A stretch of 12,150 bases of DNA, taken from Patescibacteria group bacterium (GTDB lineage Bacteria > Patescibacteria > Paceibacteria > UBA6257 > 2-01-FULL-56-20). The notes below the pieces were generated by a model. That model had not been told where the DNA came from and made no database searches. It saw only the letters and a list, made by a program, of their open reading frames with translations. The translations under genes were made by a program, and so were the position numbers. The stretch spans positions 1 through 12,150 of the forward strand of contig JAMDBA010000074.1 of the NCBI GenBank assembly GCA_023484365.1, given 5' to 3'. Below are positions 1-5,637 of this stretch, piece after piece. Numbering within the stretch: position 1 is the stretch's first letter; each line of letters begins with the position of its first letter.

Positions 1-73
1 TGAATTGCTTCACGTCTTTTATTATAGCAAAATATTGTATACAAACATCTTATAAGCTAGAAAATTAAGATTT

Positions 74-406
74 ATGGTTGGTAACATAATTAGGCTAATA
101 CCCAATTCTTTTCTATCTGATGGTCAAGCCGTTAGGGATGGATACCACAAAAAACCTTTTAAATATGCCGGCAAAGAATTTTCCTTACGGGGATTGATTA
201 ATAAATCAACGCAAAACCTTCTTAACTTCTTACTTCAGAACGCAACGCTATCGGGTAAAAAGCTAGATTATACCTTGCGAAAACCATTTGACAGTATTGC
301 AGAATACGCTAACCGTCCTACGATACTCGGCTGGGCAGTCAAACAAATATACAATTTTCATGTATGGCTGTTAAACGATGGCGGCGCCAGAAAAAAGTCT
401 CCTTAA
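74..406 (+). pseudogene. Serine recombinase remnant (C-terminal, zinc-ribbon region deleted)
   Basis: This 110-codon frame resembles two separated parts of a large serine recombinase. Residues about 25-41 (PFKYAGKEFSLRGLI) look like the stretch that normally leads into the recombinase zinc ribbon (usually RGLL followed by CxxC). The frame then jumps to residues 44-85, which match the usual C-terminal tail (a KPFDxIAE..NRPT pattern). The catalytic serine domain, the Cys-rich zinc ribbon and most of the recombinase domain are missing, so it cannot be an active enzyme. The ATG at 74 has no ribosome binding site. It sits among other mobile-element debris and is followed by a terminator. The family match is from memory of the C-terminal motif, so a small unrelated protein remains possible. 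Confidence 0.5.
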
Positions 407-420
407 GCAAAAAACTACAG

Positions 421-448
421 GGACTCGGAAAAATCCGGGTCCTTTTTT
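421..448 (+). terminator. Rho-independent terminator after the recombinase remnant
   Basis: Bases 421-428 pair with 435-442 (ggactcgg with ccgggtcc, one G-U wobble) around an A-rich loop, followed by six T residues at 443-448. Confidence 0.75.
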
Positions 449-462
449 ATTAATCAGCATCT

Positions 463-700
463 TTGCACAAGTTCAGATACATATGAGACTTTTCGGCAAA
501 CCGAAAAGTCATGCAGCAATACAATTCCTTTCTTATGATTTTGAAGAATTTAACTGAAGACTTTATGAATTGGCTGTTATAGTACAACACCAGAAAAAGC
601 CACGCTGGTCTGTTGGCCTTATCTCTCCTTTGCGGTGTATTTGTAATAAATTACCCAATAGAGAGTCTTATATGTTATGGACGAGTACAAGGACTTGACA
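463..700 (+). pseudogene. IS481-like transposase relic (internally deleted, frameshifted)
   Basis: Bases 463-483 read LHKFRYI before a stop and match the first codons of the integrase that begins at 12124 (MRKFRYVFY). Bases 568-594 read NWLL, then a TAG where Trp is expected, then YNTR. After a frame change, 594-698 reads KKPRWSVGLISPLR and onward to a tail containing MLWTSTRT and a stop. This is the WLxWYNxxRPHxxLxxxSP tail known from IS3/IS481-type DDE integrases. The catalytic core is missing: about 240 bp remain of an element that should be over 1 kb. A perfect 10-bp inverted repeat (487-496 with 501-510, loop caaa) lies at the deletion region. The last 56 bp (645-700) recur at 11745-11800 and homology stops exactly after TTGACA, which marks the element end. 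Confidence 0.7.
645..700 (+). repeat. IS481-end direct repeat, copy 1
   Basis: This 56-bp stretch matches 11745-11800 at 50 of 56 positions in the same orientation. It encodes the last 17 codons of the integrase plus the terminal bases of the element. The flanking sequences of the two copies are unrelated. Confidence 0.85.
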
Positions 701-723
701 GCTCAACCATTGTTTTATATCAT
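695..723 (+). promoter_or_regulatory. Hybrid promoter, -35 from the IS481 end, for the gene at 760
   Basis: TTGACA (695-700) is a perfect -35 and forms the very end of the IS relic; its TGA is also the integrase stop codon. A 17-base spacer leads to TATCAT (718-723), five of six matches to the -10 consensus. Transcription should start near 730, about 30 bases before the ATG at 760. Confidence 0.7.
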
Positions 724-759
724 CTCGGTAGGATTTTGAAATAAAAAAGGAGAGTGTTT

Positions 760-984
760 ATGAACCAAACCATCACAGCTTTTCTGGGGGCCGATGCCCA
801 AGACGACAAGAAGGTCGTTGAGCTATTAGAGGGCCTTAAGAAGAAGGGCGTGGCCGTCAAATACATAAAGGATGCTGGCATTCTAGCCGACAGACTTGAT
901 TTTCCGTTCATCGAAACGGAAAGAGGAGATCGGTTTTTCGGGATAGATTCGATAAATAAATTCGTTCAGCAGCAAATCCAGTAA
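760..984 (+). CDS. Small conserved-looking protein, thioredoxin/glutaredoxin-fold-like
   Basis: This gene encodes a 74-residue soluble protein. The ATG at 760 is preferred over the GTG at 754 because AAGGAG lies at 747-752, seven bases upstream, one of the few clear ribosome binding sites in the window. The sequence suggests beta (ITAFLGA, 4-10), helix (18-29), beta (VAVKYIKD, 32-39), then PFIETERGDRFFGIDSI (49-65) and a last helix. The P-F-I/V-E...G..FFGID.I..F pattern recalls the second half of glutaredoxin-like proteins, where a proline precedes a beta hairpin and helix. There is no CxxC, indeed no cysteine at all, so it is not a redox enzyme of the usual kind. It has its own promoter and terminator and is therefore a monocistronic unit. 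The fold call is inference from pattern; no function is assigned. Confidence 0.75.
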   Translation: MNQTITAFLGADAQDDKKVVELLEGLKKKGVAVKYIKDAGILADRLDFPFIETERGDRFFGIDSINKFVQQQIQ

Positions 985-990
985 TAAGTT

Positions 991-1020
991 TAACCACCTT
1001 ACAAAGGTGGTTATTTTTTT
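991..1020 (+). terminator. Rho-independent terminator
   Basis: Perfect 9-bp stem 991-999 with 1005-1013 (taaccacct / aggtggtta), 5-base loop, then seven T residues from 1014. It ends the transcript of the 74-residue protein. Confidence 0.9.
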
Positions 1021-1033
1021 AATAAGTAATAAT

Positions 1034-1504
1034 ATGAAAAATATGCCCTTGATTTGCGACAATAAAAGCGTAGGGATAATTTTTAAAAATTCCGAAGGGA
1101 AATATCTTTTGATCCTGCGCAGAACCGATCCAAAATTTTACGCTTGCCCGGCCAGCCACGTCGATGTTCACGGCGGTTCCGTGGATACCGCCAAGGAGGA
1201 GGTTCAAAAAGAAGCCGGCGCCTCAGGAGTTCCTTTAAATCTTGTTTTACAAAAGGATTATCCTAATCCTTGCAGCCGGGGAGGAATTCATCATTTATGG
1301 AGTGTCTTTGAAGGCGAATACGATGGGCCAATTAGCGATTCGGAAGCAGGGAGCGTTTCTTGGAAAACGTTAAAAGAAATCAAGGAATTAGCTGCGAGGA
1401 CTAAATCACATATAGCCGAAAAAATTTCTCAAGAAGATTGGGAAAATAAGCCTGGTCTTGAGCAAGTTTGGATAGATATTTTTAAGGAGCTTAATATTTT
1501 ATAG
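1034..1504 (+). CDS. Divergent Nudix-family hydrolase-like protein
   Basis: This gene encodes 156 residues from the ATG at 1034. An earlier GTG at 1007 lies inside the terminator stem and is unlikely; ATG 1043 is also possible. No ribosome binding site is visible. The fold pattern is Nudix: first strands (SVGIIFKN..GKYLLILRR, 12-30), then CPASHVDVHGGSV (38-50) and the helix EEVQKEAGA (55-63), which lines up with the Nudix box REUxEExG. Compared with the consensus, the box Arg is Glu, one catalytic Glu is Lys (59) and the opening Gly is Ser (41); Glu56 and Glu60 remain. Nudix enzymes hydrolyse nucleoside diphosphates linked to another moiety, using Mg held by the box glutamates, so activity may be altered. 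No clear terminator follows. Family call is fairly sure, substrate unknown. Confidence 0.8.
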   Translation: MKNMPLICDNKSVGIIFKNSEGKYLLILRRTDPKFYACPASHVDVHGGSVDTAKEEVQKEAGASGVPLNLVLQKDYPNPCSRGGIHHLWSVFEGEYDGPISDSEAGSVSWKTLKEIKELAARTKSHIAEKISQEDWENKPGLEQVWIDIFKELNIL

Positions 1505-1969
1505 CGGATTAAAAGTTTAAGTTGCCCTAAAATCTCGACTCCTAGGACCCTCCGAACTTCGTCCTAACATGCTCTTGCGCTGATATTCTAACCTCCTAGG
1601 TCGCCCTTAAGAGGTAAGCGTCTCGGTCTTCATATAACGCCATAAGTATATCGTTTTGTCAATACCTGCTCCCCTCATCGGTCTTGAACCCCAGGGATCA
1701 AGCCATTACAACGTTTATTGATGTTATTATCCTGGAAGCAATTAGGGATGTCGGTCTTAGGGTTATAAGAGAGAACAAAGGAAAAGGCCCCTCCTTTTAT
1801 GTAAGGTACCGCCGGAGACCGAAGAAAAATGAGACATTATGATACACGAAAAGGCATATATAAAAGGTGTCTTATTTTAATGCCTGTAGGCTGAAATAGG
1901 TTGATAAATAAATGGTAAAATCAGACGAGACAGGACGGTGTCTCGTGGGGTGTCTTATATTGCTTACTC
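1505..1969. other. Gene-poor gap with repeats and small inverted repeats
   Basis: No supported gene was found. A frame without ATG is open at about 1618-1840 (see rejected items). An 8-base repeat ctcctagg occurs near 1538 and 1591. GGTGTCT occurs three times in the same orientation (1866-1872, 1937-1943, 1949-1955). A small hairpin (tattt 1873-1877 / aaata 1894-1898 enclosing gcct-gt-aggc) and the inverted repeat 1925-1946 stand before the promoter of the GreA-like gene. Confidence 0.5.
1925..1946. repeat. Perfect inverted repeat upstream of the GreA-like promoter
   Basis: Bases 1925-1932 (acgagaca) pair with 1939-1946 (tgtctcgt) around a 6-base loop. No T-run follows, so it is not a standard terminator. 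It lies 24 bases upstream of the -35 at 1970 and contains one of three GGTGTCT copies, so an operator role is possible but unproven. Confidence 0.5.
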
Positions 1970-1998
1970 TGGACTTATAAGCGAATGAGCGTCATAAT
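1970..1998 (+). promoter_or_regulatory. Promoter motif copy 1 (TGGACT-N17-CATAAT) for the GreA-like gene
   Basis: The -35-like TGGACT is at 1970-1975 and CATAAT at 1993-1998, spacer 17. It carries the same extended motif as 6642-6671 and 8929-8961: CTGGACTTA, 11 bases, GCGTCAT. It overlaps the ATG codons at 1985 and 1997, which argues that translation starts at 2048 instead. Confidence 0.65.
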
Positions 1999-2047
1999 GT
2001 TAATATATCAGGACAAATTTAATAATTTTATTAAATTAACCAAGTTG

Positions 2048-2524
2048 ATGAATAAAAACAATCTTATTTCAAGCGTCATAAAAGAATTAACATCTCAGCT
2101 TAGCGAGCTTAAATCCAGCTATCAGTCGGCCAGGCAGGCTTCTAATGAAGCTCCTGGAGCCATGCAGTCTCACAGCGACACCACTAAATTCCAAATGGAT
2201 CAAATCGCTAGAAATATAGAAAAAGACATCAAGGATAAAGAAAGGGCTGTCGTAGAGATAAAAAATTTATTGGATAAACCATCTCTTCTTAAGACGAGCA
2301 GAACGGCAGGTTTTGGCTCTTTAGTTTTCGCGGAAATAAATAGAAAGAAAAATCATTTTTTTATCCTTCCCGGAGGAAGCGGAATTCACATAAAACCGGA
2401 TATACTTGTTGTTAGTCCGCCCGCTCCTGTCGCTATCGCTTTAATGGGAAAAACCGCCGGGGAAGCATTTGATGTGTCTTTGCCGGCGGGAATGACCAGT
2501 ATAAAGATAATAGATATTGAATAA
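2048..2524 (+). CDS. GreA/GreB-family transcription elongation factor-like protein
   Basis: The protein is 158 residues from ATG 2048, the usual GreA length. The frame opens at 1985, but the promoter -10 lies inside that extension, so 2048 is chosen; there is no Shine-Dalgarno site. Residues 1-75 are helical with heptad character and form the antiparallel coiled coil that enters the RNA polymerase secondary channel. The hairpin tip reads about ASNEAPGAMQSHSD (31-44), unlike the canonical GreA tip, though acidic residues (E34, D44) are present. Residues 84-158 match the FKBP-like domain, with the hallmark SPPAPVAIALMGKTAGEAFD (123-142) corresponding to SPxxxALxGKxxGD, and a final IKIIDIE strand. 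Gre factors stimulate transcript cleavage in backtracked polymerase; the unusual tip means cleavage activity is not assured. It has its own promoter and a terminator. Confidence 0.8.
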   Translation: MNKNNLISSVIKELTSQLSELKSSYQSARQASNEAPGAMQSHSDTTKFQMDQIARNIEKDIKDKERAVVEIKNLLDKPSLLKTSRTAGFGSLVFAEINRKKNHFFILPGGSGIHIKPDILVVSPPAPVAIALMGKTAGEAFDVSLPAGMTSIKIIDIE

Positions 2525-2548
2525 AAATAAATTTGGTATAAGATAAGA

Positions 2549-2580
2549 AAAGAGCTGTTCTGTGAACAGCTCTTTATATT
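2549..2580. terminator. Bidirectional terminator between convergent genes
   Basis: Perfect stem 2551-2560 with 2564-2573 (agagctgttc / gaacagctct, loop tgt), extended by two A-T pairs. T-rich sequence follows on the plus strand (tttatatttt). On the minus strand the stem is followed by ttttctt. It serves the GreA-like gene from the left and the radical SAM gene from the right. Confidence 0.85.
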
Positions 2581-2583
2581 TTA

Positions 2584-3546
2584 TTAACCGATGATGGTCT
2601 TGAGGTTTTTGGCGATCTCTGTGAGAAAATAATCATTGATCGGTATCGTATAGGGATGCTCTGACCGATAAAGGCACGATCTTACGCTCAGCTCGCCACC
2701 CACGTTTTCCAATCTCGGGCCGTAGAAGTATTCGTTACACCCCCCACGCTCATCCAAGGGACAGTTTTTGCATAAAGGGTCTAGTTTGAATGGGAGGATG
2801 CGTTTGACTTTGAATTTGAAGCCATCTTTGTCTTCTAGCGATATCGATGCCGACGAACAGCCTCTTGTTATTTGAATCGCTAATGCTTTGGCCGAAAGTT
2901 TATTCAGAACACGATCAATGGCCGCATAAGCGGTTCCTTGGAGCGATAAAGCGTCGGCCAGTCTCCACTCAATTTTAGGGCTGCTGTTTTTTATCCAGCC
3001 AACGATCTCAAGGGCTTCTTTTTCAGAGTAGGTCACGACAGTGTTTATCTTTACTTTAATTTTGTCTTCTATAGTGTGTATCAGATCAAGCTGTCGCGCA
3101 ACCGCTCTTTCTCCCCATTGCTGAGGTCTGCGTGGATACATGATATTTGCCAACCCGGCTCCGTTAAGGGTGTGAAGACTGATATTGATTTCGTTCAAAC
3201 CAGCATCAATACATTTCAGATAACGCCTGATTTCATGGTAGCCATTACTGGTTAGTTTTGTGACGAAACCGAGATCATGCGCCGCGCTGATCATAGCCGG
3301 AAGATCTTCATTGAGAGTCGGTTCTCCGCCGGTAAAATGCACTTCGTTAAATCCAAAATATTCCCTGAATTTAAGAAGAGCGTCTATTAACTGTTGGGTG
3401 TTTACATCGGCGGACGTAAAGCTCCCTTCCCCATGGCAGAAATTACATGACCATTGACATCGCGAATTCACCTTTACGCGAATCGTGTTCAGACGATTGT
3501 AAGTCACGTTGCCATTTTTGATGAGTTTTTCTGTTAAGTGGTACAT
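2584..3546 (-). CDS. MoaA-like radical SAM enzyme with C-terminal Cys cluster
   Basis: The 320-residue protein has the radical SAM cluster motif C30-x3-C34-x2-C37 (SRCQWSCNFC), the SAM-contacting GGEP at 73-76 and the strand motifs TSNG (99-102) and NISLHTLN (121-128). KVKINTVVTYSE (164-175) is close to the MoaA KINTVV segment. Near the C-terminus C259, C262, C270 and C291 (CKNC...GGC...RSCLYR) could hold a second iron-sulfur cluster, as in MoaA-type enzymes. GGAGAA lies just before the ATG. The start overlaps the end of the thymidylate-kinase-like gene by 13 bases, so the two are co-translated or at least co-transcribed. The C-terminus differs from MoaA proper, which ends in a GG tail. The substrate is unknown; a nucleotide is plausible from the neighbour. 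Family certain, reaction not. Confidence 0.9.
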   Translation of the reverse strand: MYHLTEKLIKNGNVTYNRLNTIRVKVNSRCQWSCNFCHGEGSFTSADVNTQQLIDALLKFREYFGFNEVHFTGGEPTLNEDLPAMISAAHDLGFVTKLTSNGYHEIRRYLKCIDAGLNEINISLHTLNGAGLANIMYPRRPQQWGERAVARQLDLIHTIEDKIKVKINTVVTYSEKEALEIVGWIKNSSPKIEWRLADALSLQGTAYAAIDRVLNKLSAKALAIQITRGCSSASISLEDKDGFKFKVKRILPFKLDPLCKNCPLDERGGCNEYFYGPRLENVGGELSVRSCLYRSEHPYTIPINDYFLTEIAKNLKTIIG

Positions 3547-4136
3547 GATTGTTCTCCTTCTAAGATGATTTGTCTGACTTTCGCAAAAACTTCGTTGGCG
3601 GACAATAAAGAGGTTTCTATCTCAACTAGATCGCCAAAGGAGCGGTATTCTTCTTGGGCGATATTGAGCAAATTGGCCTGTTGCTCAATGCGTGAGTCAA
3701 TAACGTTGGCGTCTCCGCCACGATTAATTTTTCGGTTTTCCCTCGCTTTTTCATTAGCCGTGAGCAGTATCCCTAAAGAAGGCCTTGTAACAGGCAAGAT
3801 CTTCCAATTAACGCTTGCGGTTGTTGCGCCTAATACTTTATGCATGGCGAAAGTGGAATAGACGTAGCGATCAATCACAACTGGCTGACCACTCAGGAGC
3901 ATCGATTTTATTTCAGGTTGAGCAGCGACGCAGGTTGCTAAGTAATAAAAGAAGCGAGTTTCAACATTTTTCATGTCTTCTATTTCTTTTCTGATTGTCG
4001 AAAGAGGGGGCTGAGGAAGATAATAGTAAACATAGCCCAGTTCCAGAGCGATTTTTTTCGCTAGAGTGGTTTTGCCTACGCAATCAACTCCTTCAATCAC
4101 AACAAGTTTTGGCTTGCAAATTTTTATATTTTCCAT
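3534..4136 (-). CDS. Thymidylate-kinase-like (deoxy)nucleotide kinase
   Basis: This 200-residue P-loop kinase has a Walker A EGVDCVGKTT (15-24), matching the thymidylate kinase form EGxDGxGKTT with Cys in place of Gly. It has the DRY motif at 89-91 (DRYVYSTFA), which in this family positions the nucleoside monophosphate. An Arg-rich LID region lies at about 127-139 (NEKARENRKINRG), expected to close over ATP. The Gln that usually follows in DRYxxSxxAYQ is absent (AMHK), and overall similarity to housekeeping Tmk looks modest, so the substrate may not be dTMP. An AAAGGAG site lies about 7 bases before the ATG, and a TTGACA promoter lies upstream. It leads a two-gene unit with the radical SAM gene, suggesting that it phosphorylates that enzyme's substrate or product. 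Fold sure, substrate inferred. Confidence 0.85.
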   Translation of the reverse strand: MENIKICKPKLVVIEGVDCVGKTTLAKKIALELGYVYYYLPQPPLSTIRKEIEDMKNVETRFFYYLATCVAAQPEIKSMLLSGQPVVIDRYVYSTFAMHKVLGATTASVNWKILPVTRPSLGILLTANEKARENRKINRGGDANVIDSRIEQQANLLNIAQEEYRSFGDLVEIETSLLSANEVFAKVRQIILEGEQSCTT

Positions 4137-4174
4137 CGTTTTCTCCTTTTGTTAAGTTTTAATAATCTAACTTT

Positions 4175-4203
4175 ATATTAGCAGAATATTATTTGTTTGT
4201 CAA
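4175..4203 (-). promoter_or_regulatory. Promoter of the kinase/radical SAM operon
   Basis: Read on the minus strand, a perfect TTGACA (plus-strand 4203-4198) is followed by 17 bases and TAATAT (4180-4175). The TGA in the -35 box is the stop codon of the acetyltransferase pseudogene upstream. The start point would be near 4168, about 30 bases before the ATG at 4136. Confidence 0.65.
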
Positions 4204-4545
4204 CCTAAATCGGAAATTTCTTTCACTGTTCTGCGTCTATCTCTTTCCCAGTCTTTTTTTAATAATCTGTGAATATTTACATCGTAGATTTTACCAGACG
4301 CCTTACTTCTGGCGGCTTTTCTTAGAATACCTTCTAATTTATAACCAACTTTTTGCTGGGTTGCGTTTGACGCCCTATTTTCTTTCGCTACGGTAGGTTT
4401 TAACCTTCTTAATTTAAGCTTATTTAAAGCAAAATCATTAACCGCTATTTTGGCTTCGGTTATATGTCCGTTTCCCAGTATTTTTTATTAATCCAAGAGC
4501 CGATTACGGCTTTCCGTGTTTGCCGGTAAATTAGCGGTTTGAAGA
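4200..4545 (-). pseudogene. GNAT (RimJ/RimL-like) acetyltransferase pseudogene
   Basis: A frame open for about 94 codons from roughly 4484 down to a TGA at 4202-4200 has no ATG. It reads GNGHITEAK..VNDFALNKLKLRR, then VAKENRASNATQQKVGYKLEGILRK and ends YDVNIHRLLKKDWERD. This is the acetyl-CoA-binding and C-terminal half of a RimJ/RimL-type GNAT acetyltransferase (compare G.GY.tEA, eNraS..lleKlGFk.EG.lR, D...yslL..eW). Just upstream, IGSWINKKYW lies in another frame, and the expected YWGxGYxTEA is restored by inserting one G near 4475. So a one-base deletion broke the gene; the N-terminal third is decayed or missing and the left edge given is approximate. The gene is dead or never had a start here. 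It lies directly upstream of the kinase promoter. Confidence 0.75.
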
Positions 4546-4649
4546 CAATAAAAACCAACTGAAGAATTTGTCTAAAAGGGTGGTTTTGAATATATAACTA
4601 AGCGGTTTTATTGTTTTATATTGTTGAATATAATACTCGCAGGGATTTC

Positions 4650-4667
4650 CCCGCGGTAAGCCGCGGG
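4650..4667. repeat. GC-rich hairpin with TAAG loop, upstream of the adenylate-kinase-like gene
   Basis: Perfect 7-bp stem cccgcgg (4650-4656) / ccgcggg (4661-4667) with loop taag. There is no T-run on either strand, so it is not a terminator. Similar hairpins occur at 5477-5496 and 12025-12044. Confidence 0.7.
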
Positions 4668-4683
4668 ATAGTTGCTTAAAATC

Positions 4684-4715
4684 TTGACCACGTAGCGTTT
4701 TTTTGCTATTATAAT
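4684..4715 (+). promoter_or_regulatory. Promoter of the adenylate-kinase-like gene
   Basis: TTGACC (4684-4689), 17-base spacer, TATTAT (4707-4712) running into TATTATAAT. The start site should fall near 4720, about 35 bases before the ATG at 4754. Confidence 0.65.
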
Positions 4716-4753
4716 AAAATAAAAATTTATTCGAAAAACTAAAAATAGTAACC

Positions 4754-5371
4754 ATGAAGAATACAATTTTAATATACGGAAATACTTGTGCTGGAAAAAG
4801 CACGATTGGACGTTTGTTGTCCAGAGAATTTCATGCTGATTATTTGGAATTTGGCGATCTAAAAAGAAAAGAAATAGCATCCAATTCAAGTCTTGGGCAA
4901 AGAATAAAATTTTGTATAGAAAATGGTAATCCTATAAATCCATCCGATGGATTTGAGATTATTAAGAATAGAACATTATCGCCAGAGTCAATTATACTTT
5001 CTGGTTTCCCAATATCGACAGAGGAATTGTGTTTATTGAGAATCGCAAGAAGTATTATCGGCGTAATTGTGATGGATGTTGACGATATTACCGTAAGACA
5101 AAGGTTCTTATCCAGAGGAATATGTCCGACATGCAATTGCCCAGGTAGAATAGGCAGTAAATGCCAAGAGCACAATATTAACTTGATAAGACGTCAAGAC
5201 GCTAACGAAGAAGAGCTTTCTAAAAGGCTTAATCTTTACGGAAAAAGAATTAAACCATTTATAGAAAGAGAGCTAATTCCTGTTTATCCGACAATCAAAA
5301 TAAACGCCACCCTTCCATTGGCGAACACTTATCCATCTGTAAAGAGCTTTATTTATCGCTTATTATTATAA
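4754..5371 (+). CDS. Adenylate-kinase-like nucleotide kinase with zinc-type LID
   Basis: This 205-residue P-loop kinase is related to adenylate kinase. The Walker A is GNTCAGKST (9-17). GDLKR (34-38) corresponds to TGDmLR, ENGNPINPSDG (56-66) to the NMP-binding helix, and SGFPIS (83-88) to DGFPRT. The LID has C124, C127, C137 and H140 (CPTC..KCQEH), a likely structural zinc site, followed by RRQDANEEELSKRL (146-159), which matches the conserved RRxDDxEExxxxRL. The Arg of DGFPR, which contacts the AMP phosphate in adenylate kinases, is Ile here, and the Asp is Ser. The phosphate acceptor may therefore not be AMP. No Shine-Dalgarno site is seen, but there is a good promoter. The gene is flanked by two GC-rich hairpins. 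It is unlikely to be the housekeeping copy. Confidence 0.85.
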   Translation: MKNTILIYGNTCAGKSTIGRLLSREFHADYLEFGDLKRKEIASNSSLGQRIKFCIENGNPINPSDGFEIIKNRTLSPESIILSGFPISTEELCLLRIARSIIGVIVMDVDDITVRQRFLSRGICPTCNCPGRIGSKCQEHNINLIRRQDANEEELSKRLNLYGKRIKPFIERELIPVYPTIKINATLPLANTYPSVKSFIYRLLL

Positions 5372-5476
5372 AATAAAAAAATTTTTTAGTGGAATAAATA
5401 AAAACATTAAGGACAGAAGATTGTTCGTGAGATTCGTATTTATAGATGAGACAACAATGTTTTGCCCAGTCAACAA

Positions 5477-5496
5477 CCCCGCCCTAAGGGGCGGGG
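5477..5496. repeat. GC-rich hairpin with TAAG loop, downstream of the adenylate-kinase-like gene
   Basis: Perfect 8-bp stem ccccgccc (5477-5484) / gggcgggg (5489-5496) with loop taag. No T-run follows. The loop is the same as in the hairpin at 4650-4667 on the other side of the gene. Confidence 0.7.
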
Positions 5497-5542
5497 CTTG
5501 TGGCTACGATATGTCAAAATTTTATTAATCGATTTTAATGAG

Positions 5543-5570
5543 GCTCTCGTTAAGCGAGAGCTATATTTTT
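5543..5570 (+). terminator. Rho-independent terminator after the adenylate-kinase-like gene
   Basis: Stem gctctcg (5543-5549) / cgagagc (5555-5561), loop ttaag, then tatattttt. On the minus strand the following sequence is not T-rich, so it mainly serves the plus strand. Confidence 0.7.
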
Positions 5571-5637
5571 GTATTAAATTGCATTTTGATTTGTTTCGCC
5601 ATAAATTTTCATGCTTAATATATATAATTTTGTTATT

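Noticed and set aside
1007..1033. Upstream GTG start for the Nudix gene
   Set aside because: It lies within the terminator stem and T-run of the preceding gene; the ATG at 1034 is better.
1621..1670. Minus-strand TTGACA near 1657-1662 as a promoter
   Set aside because: No -10 with acceptable sequence at 16-18 bases and no gene downstream on that strand.
1675..1705. Minus-strand tRNA T-arm-like sequence (ggggttcaagacc)
   Set aside because: The five-base T-stem does not pair and no acceptor or anticodon arm can be drawn around it.
1618..1840. A plus-strand frame open for about 74 codons (contains TTFIDVIILEAIRDVGLR) ending at TGA
   Set aside because: It has no ATG or GTG start and no ribosome binding site, and the first half is not protein-like. 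It could be a decayed gene end, but I cannot name a family.
1985..2047. N-terminal extension of the GreA-like protein from ATG 1985
   Set aside because: The promoter -10 (1993-1998) lies inside this extension, and the GreA-like length is met from ATG 2048.
4531..4889. Two minus-strand frames (90 and 93 codons) across the promoter and start of the adenylate-kinase-like gene
   Set aside because: They overlap a clear gene, its promoter and a hairpin, and have no family resemblance; they are shadows.
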